From an uncultured Bryobacterales bacterium (GTDB lineage Bacteria > Acidobacteriota > Terriglobia > Bryobacterales > UBA6623), in assembly GCA_946887065.1 (NCBI GenBank), contig CAMPKL010000009.1, positions 1 to 18,363 of the forward strand: 18,363 nucleotides of DNA, given 5' to 3'. Below, piece by piece: positions 13,819-18,363 of this stretch. Under the pieces are notes generated by a model that saw only the letters and a list, made by a program, of their open reading frames with translations, was not told the origin of the DNA and did no database searches. The position numbers were made by a program, and so were the translations under genes. Each line of letters begins with the position of its first letter. Within the stretch, counting starts at the first letter, position 1.

Positions 13819-15339
13819 ATGCACAGGCGAATTCTCTCTACAATGCTGCTCCTGGGCCTCGGCTTGGCGAGTTCCGCTGCGGCGGCGTCCCTTGCCGACG
13901 CTGCCGAAAAGCACGACCAGGAAAGTATTCGAGCGCTGCTTAAGAGCGGCGCTGACGTGAACGTCGCGCAAGTGGACGGAACGACGGCGCTGCACTGGGC
14001 CGCGTTTCACAACGACGCGGAATTGGTTGGTCTGCTCCTGAAATCAGGCGCCGCGGTGAACGCTCAGAATCTCTACGGCGTACCGCCGCTGGCGCAGGCC
14101 TGCATCAACGCCAACGCCGAGATTGTGAAATTGCTTTTGGACGCTGGAGCCGATGCGAACACCACAATGAAGGGCGGCGAAACGGCCCTTATGTTGGCGG
14201 CGCGTTCCGGAAATGTCGACGCCGTGAAGGCGATGCTTGATAAGGGCGCGGACCCCAACAGACGCGAGCGGCTGGGGCAAACGGCTTTGATGTGGGCGGC
14301 CGCTGAGGGAAACCTCGAAGTCGTCCAGGCTCTGATGCACGCCGGCGCCGACCTCACGGCGCGACTCGACTCCGGGTTTACCCCTTTCTTCTTCGCGGTG
14401 CGCGAAGGCCATCTGGACGTCGTCCGGGAATTTCTCAAGGCCGGCGTCGACTTGAAAGCGACGATGGAGCCGGCAGGAGGGGTGGGAGAGAGAGCGCGTA
14501 GGCGCGCAGCGCCCACGACCCCGCTGATGCTTGCCGTCCAAAACGGCCACTTCGAAGTAGCGCTCGCGCTGGTGGATGGAGGCGCTAACCCGAACGATCT
14601 GAGTATGGGTTTCACTCCTCTGCACATGATCCCCGCCATACGCAGGCCGGATTCAAGCGACATCAGCGATGGAGCGCCTCCGCGGGGCGCGGGCAGTCTC
14701 TCAAGTGCTGACTTCGTGCGCGAAATCGTGAAGCGCGGCGCGGACGTCAACTTCCGCTTGCCTGAAGTTGGCCCGGAGAGGATCCCCAACACGTCCTCGC
14801 TGATCAAGCCCGCAGGATCGACGCCGTTCTTGTTTGCCGCCGATCGGGCCGACATTCCTCTGATGCGCTTGCTCTTGGAGTTGGGCGCGGATCCGATGAT
14901 GCCGAACTTCAACGGCACGACTCCGTTTATGGCTGCTGCCGGGCTTGGTACGCAGGAGCCGGCTGAGGAGGCGGGTGAGGAAAGCGAATCGCTGGAGGCT
15001 GTGCAGCTCTTGCTGGATCTAGGCGCGGACGTCAACGAGACGAATAACGACGGCGACACGGCGATCCATGGAGCAGCGTACAACATGTACCCGAAGATGA
15101 TTGAGTTTCTCGCGGAGCACGGCGCCGATCCGCAGATTTGGTCGAAACCCAACCAGTTTGGACGCACGCCGCTGTTCATCGCCGAGGGTTTTAGCGGGCG
15201 TCTTCCGCGTCCCCATCAGGGGACGATCGATGTCGTCACCAGGCTCATGCTCGAAGCAGGTCTTTCGCTGGAAGGCGAGCGGCCCCCTGTTATCGACATC
15301 TACGCACCCAAGCCTGCTGCGGAAACGGCGCAACAATAA
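13819..15339 (+). CDS. Secreted ankyrin-repeat protein
   Basis: 506 residues: a signal peptide (about 1-22, MHRRILSTMLLLGLGLASSA...) then roughly nine or ten ankyrin repeats with recurring GADVN, GxTALHWAA and LLLKSGA motifs filling residues about 25-490. Two inserts interrupt the repeats: an Arg/Ala/Gly stretch near residues 215-235 (VGERARRRAAP) and a longer one near 275-315; an acidic stretch (EEAGEESES) lies near 380. Ankyrin arrays bind proteins, so it probably serves as a periplasmic or surface scaffold for the cytochrome and DUF1552 proteins encoded just before it (inference from operon position). AAGGAG lies 8 bases before the ATG. The ends of the array are ordinary, with no enzyme domain. 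Confidence 0.92.
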   Translation: MHRRILSTMLLLGLGLASSAAAASLADAAEKHDQESIRALLKSGADVNVAQVDGTTALHWAAFHNDAELVGLLLKSGAAVNAQNLYGVPPLAQACINANAEIVKLLLDAGADANTTMKGGETALMLAARSGNVDAVKAMLDKGADPNRRERLGQTALMWAAAEGNLEVVQALMHAGADLTARLDSGFTPFFFAVREGHLDVVREFLKAGVDLKATMEPAGGVGERARRRAAPTTPLMLAVQNGHFEVALALVDGGANPNDLSMGFTPLHMIPAIRRPDSSDISDGAPPRGAGSLSSADFVREIVKRGADVNFRLPEVGPERIPNTSSLIKPAGSTPFLFAADRADIPLMRLLLELGADPMMPNFNGTTPFMAAAGLGTQEPAEEAGEESESLEAVQLLLDLGADVNETNNDGDTAIHGAAYNMYPKMIEFLAEHGADPQIWSKPNQFGRTPLFIAEGFSGRLPRPHQGTIDVVTRLMLEAGLSLEGERPPVIDIYAPKPAAETAQQ

Positions 15340-15366
15340 CGAGCCGGTCCCGGAACAACAACAAGG

Positions 15367-15398
15367 GCGAACCGCAATGGTTCGCACTTTCAATTTTT
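15367..15398 (+). terminator. Intrinsic terminator after the ankyrin gene
   Basis: GCGAACC (15367-15373) and GGTTCGC (15379-15385) form a perfect 7-bp stem with a 5-base loop, followed by ACTTTCAATTTTT. It ends the cytochrome/DUF1552/ankyrin unit 27 bases after the last stop codon. A second GC-rich hairpin, CGCCCG-GCGGT-CGGGCG, follows at 15402-15418. Confidence 0.6.
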
Positions 15399-15520
15399 CG
15401 GCGCCCGGCGGTCGGGCGAAAGCCGCGGCGGCATGACTCAGCAACGCCCTGAGGGGGCCGCTGAAGACATCGCGCTCCCGATTGAGGTACAACAGTGGCG
15501 GTCAGATAGGAGACGCGCAA

Positions 15521-15742
15521 ATGACCTCAAACGACGACGAGGTACGCCGCCAGGAAGAAGCTCGGATCCGCGGCATCCTCGGTAAGCAAGCAACGGACGA
15601 CCCCAAAGTAAAACGAGAGTTGGAGAAGAAGAGGAGCGTTGCCGAGGATCAACGGAAGACGGGAAACTTCGCCCTTTTGTTGCTGGCCGTGATCGTGCTT
15701 ACCGCCCTGGCCGCCGCGGCGAGCTATCTGATGGGGACTTGA
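15521..15742 (+). CDS. Small tail-anchored membrane protein of unknown function
   Basis: 73 residues from the ATG at 15521, which has AGGAG 8 bases upstream; an upstream in-frame TTG at 15482 has no such support. Residues 1-48 are very hydrophilic and rich in Glu, Arg, Lys and Asp (probably helical, cytoplasmic), followed by one transmembrane helix (about 50-69, FALLLLAVIVLTALAAAASY) and only a few residues after it. No family is recognised. It stands alone between the terminator and the LarA-like gene and could be the start of the rightward unit. Confidence 0.6.
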   Translation: MTSNDDEVRRQEEARIRGILGKQATDDPKVKRELEKKRSVAEDQRKTGNFALLLLAVIVLTALAAAASYLMGT

Positions 15743-15781
15743 TCCCGTCAAGGCGCAGCCCGGCATGGGGCTAAACCCGCC

Positions 15782-15787
15782 TATAAT
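15782..15787 (+). promoter_or_regulatory. Perfect -10 box (TATAAT) 11 bases before the LarA-like start
   Basis: TATAAT ends 11 bases before the ATG at 15799, so a transcript from it would have a leader of only about 5 bases. No -35 match is seen. A short AGGTG at 15788-15793 might instead act as a ribosome binding site on a longer transcript. Confidence 0.3.
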
Positions 15788-15798
15788 TAGGTGTTCCT

Positions 15799-17070
15799 AT
15801 GCCGACACAACGTCTCGTCCGCGTACGCCAAAACTTCCCCAAGAGGGCCCTGGCTGATGTTGCCGCCGCGGTTCGTGCGACTCTCGAAGCCGCCGACTGG
15901 ACTAACAAAGTCAAGCCTGGCAGCCGCATAGCCATTGGCGCCGGCAGCCGCGGCATCCAGAACATCGACGTCATCGTCAAAGCAGCAGTCGATTTCTGGA
16001 AGTCTCGCGACTGCAAACCGTTCATCATCCCGGTCATGGGCAGCCATGGCGCGGCCACCGCAGAAGGCCAAGCGGACGTGCTGCATCACTACGGCATCAC
16101 TGAAGCCCGCATGGGCGCGCCGATCATCAGTTCGCTCGACGTCGTCGCCATCGGCACGACGCCCGAAGGTATCGAAGTCTCGATGGATAAGCAGGCCTTC
16201 CAATCCGACGGCGTCATGCTTTGCAGCCGAGTCAAGTGGCATACCGATTTCGAGGGCGGCCTGGAGTCCGGCGTGCACAAGATGATGGCCATCGGCCTGG
16301 GCAAATGGGCGGGCGCAAAGCGCTATCACACCTGGGCGCTGCGCCTGGGCATGGAGAGCGTCATTCGTTCGGTCGGCAAAGTCGTCCTGAGTTCCGGCAA
16401 AATGCTGGGCGGTCTGGCCATCCTCGAAGACGCCTGGCACAACACGGCCGAAGTTCACGCCATCGGCGCCGCCACGATGGTCGCCGAGGAAGAAAAGCTG
16501 CTGGCGTTGACCAAGTCCTGGAAGGCGAATCTTCCGGCTAAAGAGATCGACCTGGTGATCGTCGACGAGATGGGCAAAACCTTCTCCGGCGCGGGCATGG
16601 ATACGAAGGTTGTCAACCGTTCCGTCGACGGACCAAACGTCTGGAAGGACGTGCCTGTCGTGCGCCGGCTTTTCGCCCGCGATCTTTCCGATAGGAGCTA
16701 CGGCAACGCCATCGGCGTGGGTTTCGCCGACATCGTCACCGATCGGCTCGTGAACGCGATCGACTACAACGCGACCTGGGTGAACGGGTTGACATCGTCG
16801 ACCACGCAGCCCTGCGCCACGCCGATGCACTTCCCCACCGATCAAGAGTGCATGGAGAAGATCCTACCCACCTGCGGACGTCTCGACCCCAACGATTGCT
16901 CCATCGTTTGGATCCCCAACACGATGGACATCGCCGAGTGCCTGGTCAGCGAAAACTTGCTGCCCGAAATCGAGCAGAATCCGGAAATCGAAGTCATCAG
17001 CGGCCCGATCGATATCGAGTTCGACTCGGCCGGCAATTTGGTCCCCGCGTTCGAGGCCGTCGCGCACTAG
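15799..17070 (+). CDS. LarA-like (lactate racemase N-terminal domain family) protein
   Basis: 423 residues, soluble, no signal peptide. The fold-defining phrases of the LarA/DUF2088 superfamily appear: IGAGSRGIQN (46-55), MGSHGAATAEGQ (80-91), KWHTDFEGG (146-154) and SGVHKMMAIGLGKW (157-170), then RYH (175-177). In nickel-dependent LarA a lysine tethers the nickel-pincer cofactor and a histidine 16 residues later binds Ni (Lys184 and His200 in L. plantarum numbering, from memory). Here Lys161 and His177 have the same spacing, and His83 and His148 could be the catalytic histidines. The substrate is unknown; racemisation or epimerisation of a hydroxyacid is possible. No larB, larC or larE homolog lies in the window. 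It ends 10 bases before uppP and is probably cotranscribed with it. Confidence 0.72.
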   Translation: MPTQRLVRVRQNFPKRALADVAAAVRATLEAADWTNKVKPGSRIAIGAGSRGIQNIDVIVKAAVDFWKSRDCKPFIIPVMGSHGAATAEGQADVLHHYGITEARMGAPIISSLDVVAIGTTPEGIEVSMDKQAFQSDGVMLCSRVKWHTDFEGGLESGVHKMMAIGLGKWAGAKRYHTWALRLGMESVIRSVGKVVLSSGKMLGGLAILEDAWHNTAEVHAIGAATMVAEEEKLLALTKSWKANLPAKEIDLVIVDEMGKTFSGAGMDTKVVNRSVDGPNVWKDVPVVRRLFARDLSDRSYGNAIGVGFADIVTDRLVNAIDYNATWVNGLTSSTTQPCATPMHFPTDQECMEKILPTCGRLDPNDCSIVWIPNTMDIAECLVSENLLPEIEQNPEIEVISGPIDIEFDSAGNLVPAFEAVAH

Positions 17071-17080
17071 AGAGGCGGTC

Positions 17081-17926
17081 ATGCCTCTTCTCCATGCCCT
17101 GATCCTGGCGCTGGTCCAGGCGTTGACGGAGTTCCTGCCTGTCTCCAGCTCAGCCCACTTGATTCTGACGCCGTGGCTGCTGGGCTGGCCCGATCACGGC
17201 CTGCTGTTCGATATCGCGCTGCACCTCGGCACGCTCGTCGCGGTGTTGTTTTACTTCGCCAAGACCTGGGTGCGCCTCGCCTTCCTGGCCATCGGGCGCG
17301 AAGTCCTGAAGCCCATGCCCGGCGAAATCGATCACGACCTTTACGAGAATCCCAAGTTGCTCTGGTTGCTGGTTGCCGCAACATTTCCTGCGGGCATTGC
17401 CGGGCTATTCCTCAAGGACTTCATCGAGACCGTGCTGCGCAGCCCCGCCGTCATCGGCGTGATGCTGATCGTTGTCGGCCTGTTGATGGCGGCGGTCGAG
17501 AAGCGCGGCGGCCTCGTCCGCGACCTCAACCGGGTAAGCCTGGGCGACGCCATGGCCGTTGGGTGCGCGCAAGCACTGGCGCTGATCCCCGGGACGTCGC
17601 GCTCGGGCATCACGATCACCACGGCGATGTTCCTGGGCATCACACGACACTCGGCCGCGCGGTTTTCGTTTCTGCTGTCGACGCCGATCATCCTCGGCGC
17701 CGGCTTGAAGGCCTTTCTCGACGCCATGGAGACGGACGGCATCCCGCCGGAAATGCATGGCGCATTCGTGGTCGGCGTGATCGCCTCCGCTGCCTTCGGG
17801 TACGCGGTGATTGCGTTCTTCCTGCGCTATCTGCAGCGGGCGACGCTCAAGGTCTTCGTCTACTACCGAGTCATTTTGGGAGTCATCGTCCTCGCTCTCA
17901 CCTTCCTGACTAACTTCGGGAGATAG
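17081..17926 (+). CDS. uppP: Undecaprenyl-diphosphatase (UppP/BacA family)
   Basis: Integral membrane phosphatase (EC 3.6.1.27) that recycles the undecaprenyl carrier lipid for peptidoglycan and other wall polymers; loss lowers and overexpression raises bacitracin tolerance. The 281-residue, very hydrophobic protein carries the first family motif QALTEFLPVSSSAH (Gln13, Glu17, Ser23/Ser24, His26) and the second, IPGTSRSG (169-176), whose Arg174 has the same number as the essential arginine of E. coli UppP. About eight transmembrane segments are apparent. AGAGG 5 bases before the ATG supports the start. It lies 10 bases after the LarA-like gene and 78 bases before ftsK. Confidence 0.96.
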   Translation: MPLLHALILALVQALTEFLPVSSSAHLILTPWLLGWPDHGLLFDIALHLGTLVAVLFYFAKTWVRLAFLAIGREVLKPMPGEIDHDLYENPKLLWLLVAATFPAGIAGLFLKDFIETVLRSPAVIGVMLIVVGLLMAAVEKRGGLVRDLNRVSLGDAMAVGCAQALALIPGTSRSGITITTAMFLGITRHSAARFSFLLSTPIILGAGLKAFLDAMETDGIPPEMHGAFVVGVIASAAFGYAVIAFFLRYLQRATLKVFVYYRVILGVIVLALTFLTNFGR

Positions 17927-18004
17927 AATTTCGCTGGTTCTCTGGCATACTAGAAATGGCTCCGGCGGCTCTTCTTCTCCTCGCTAGAGATAACGGGAGG
18001 AAGT

Positions 18005-18363
18005 ATGAGCGGCTTTACATTGCGACCAACCTGTAACCCCCGGCTGAACGAGCCCGCGGGCTTCGCTGTTCTTGCGTTCGCCGTCGCGCTCATCCTGAGC
18101 CTGGTCTCTTACTACCCGCTGGATCCCTCGCTGAACGTCTCGGGCAACGAACCTGTGGCACACAATTTGGTCGGCGTGCCGGGCGCCTGGTTTGCCGATA
18201 TCGCGCTGCAAACACTCGGGTTAGGGGCCTTTCTCGTACCGATTTTCTTGATCTCGCTGGGCTGGCTGTGGATGCGCTCGAACTCCCTGCACTGGCCTGG
18301 CGTCCGCGCGACCGGCGCGTTGCTCGCGCTGGTGACTTTCTGCTGGGCGGTCAGTCTTGGCGG
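18005..18363 (+). CDS. ftsK: DNA translocase FtsK, N-terminal membrane domain only (3' part outside window)
   Basis: 119 codons are visible and the frame runs off the right edge. The sequence matches the FtsK/SpoIIIE 4TM domain: a first membrane helix (about 20-38) ending in SYYPLDPSLN, the conserved VGVPGAWFADIALQTLGLGAF segment, then hydrophobic helices at about 72-90 and from about 105 onward. The motor and gamma domains, which pump DNA at the septum for chromosome dimer resolution, are not in the window. GGGAGG lies 4 bases before the ATG at 18005. A possible extended -10 (TGGCATACT, 17943-17951) precedes it. Confidence 0.88.
   Translation, partial: MSGFTLRPTCNPRLNEPAGFAVLAFAVALILSLVSYYPLDPSLNVSGNEPVAHNLVGVPGAWFADIALQTLGLGAFLVPIFLISLGWLWMRSNSLHWPGVRATGALLALVTFCWAVSLG

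Noticed and set aside
14073..15179. Minus-strand open frame of 368 codons opposite the ankyrin gene
   Set aside because: Antisense shadow of a repetitive ankyrin sequence, which explains its repeated Ser/Ala phrases.
15787..16845. Minus-strand open frame of 352 codons opposite the LarA-like gene
   Set aside because: Antisense shadow with no ribosome binding site or recognisable motifs.

Overview
The window looks like a piece of a high-GC acidobacterial chromosome, probably of the Bryobacterales/Solibacter type. This is inferred from gene content only: a DUF1592-type multi-domain cytochrome gene followed by a DUF1552 gene and a secreted ankyrin-repeat gene, plus a very large Hanks-type kinase with a helical-repeat region and PEGA repeats. 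No rRNA, tRNA, CRISPR array, transposase or phage gene was seen, and the genes share similar base composition and well-packed spacing, so this reads as core chromosome rather than an island.

Left part, minus strand (1-8911). Reading in the direction of transcription there is a 1550-residue membrane-anchored Ser/Thr kinase (4259-8911), then a compact three-gene operon: an FHA-domain protein (3548-4075), a MinD/ParA-like ATPase (2753-3538, GTG start) and glutaminase A (1750-2775, overlapping the ATPase gene by 23 bases). A secreted right-handed beta-helix protein (1-1685) follows and runs off the left edge. A candidate sigma70-like promoter (4206-4235) and a leader hairpin that covers the FHA ribosome binding site lie between the kinase and the operon.

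Middle part. A 459-base divergent intergenic region (8912-9370) holds several stem-loops but no convincing gene. To its right, on the plus strand, are a small secreted Cys/His-containing protein (9371-9751) and the three-gene set for a secreted cytochrome-like protein (9987-12428), a Tat-exported DUF1552 protein (12461-13807) and a secreted ankyrin protein (13819-15339). A good intrinsic terminator candidate ends this unit (15367-15398).

Right part, plus strand. A small tail-anchored membrane protein (15521-15742), a LarA-like protein (15799-17070), undecaprenyl-diphosphatase UppP (17081-17926) and the 5' end of ftsK (18005 to the right edge).

The most interesting unit is the phospho-signalling cassette on the left: kinase, phosphothreonine-reader (FHA), MinD-like switch ATPase and glutamine-hydrolysing enzyme. 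It recalls, in logic but not in parts, the actinobacterial PknG/GarA control of glutamate metabolism. The link between these four genes is an inference from order, spacing and overlap. The cytochrome/DUF1552/ankyrin set is a recurring but functionally undescribed secreted module.
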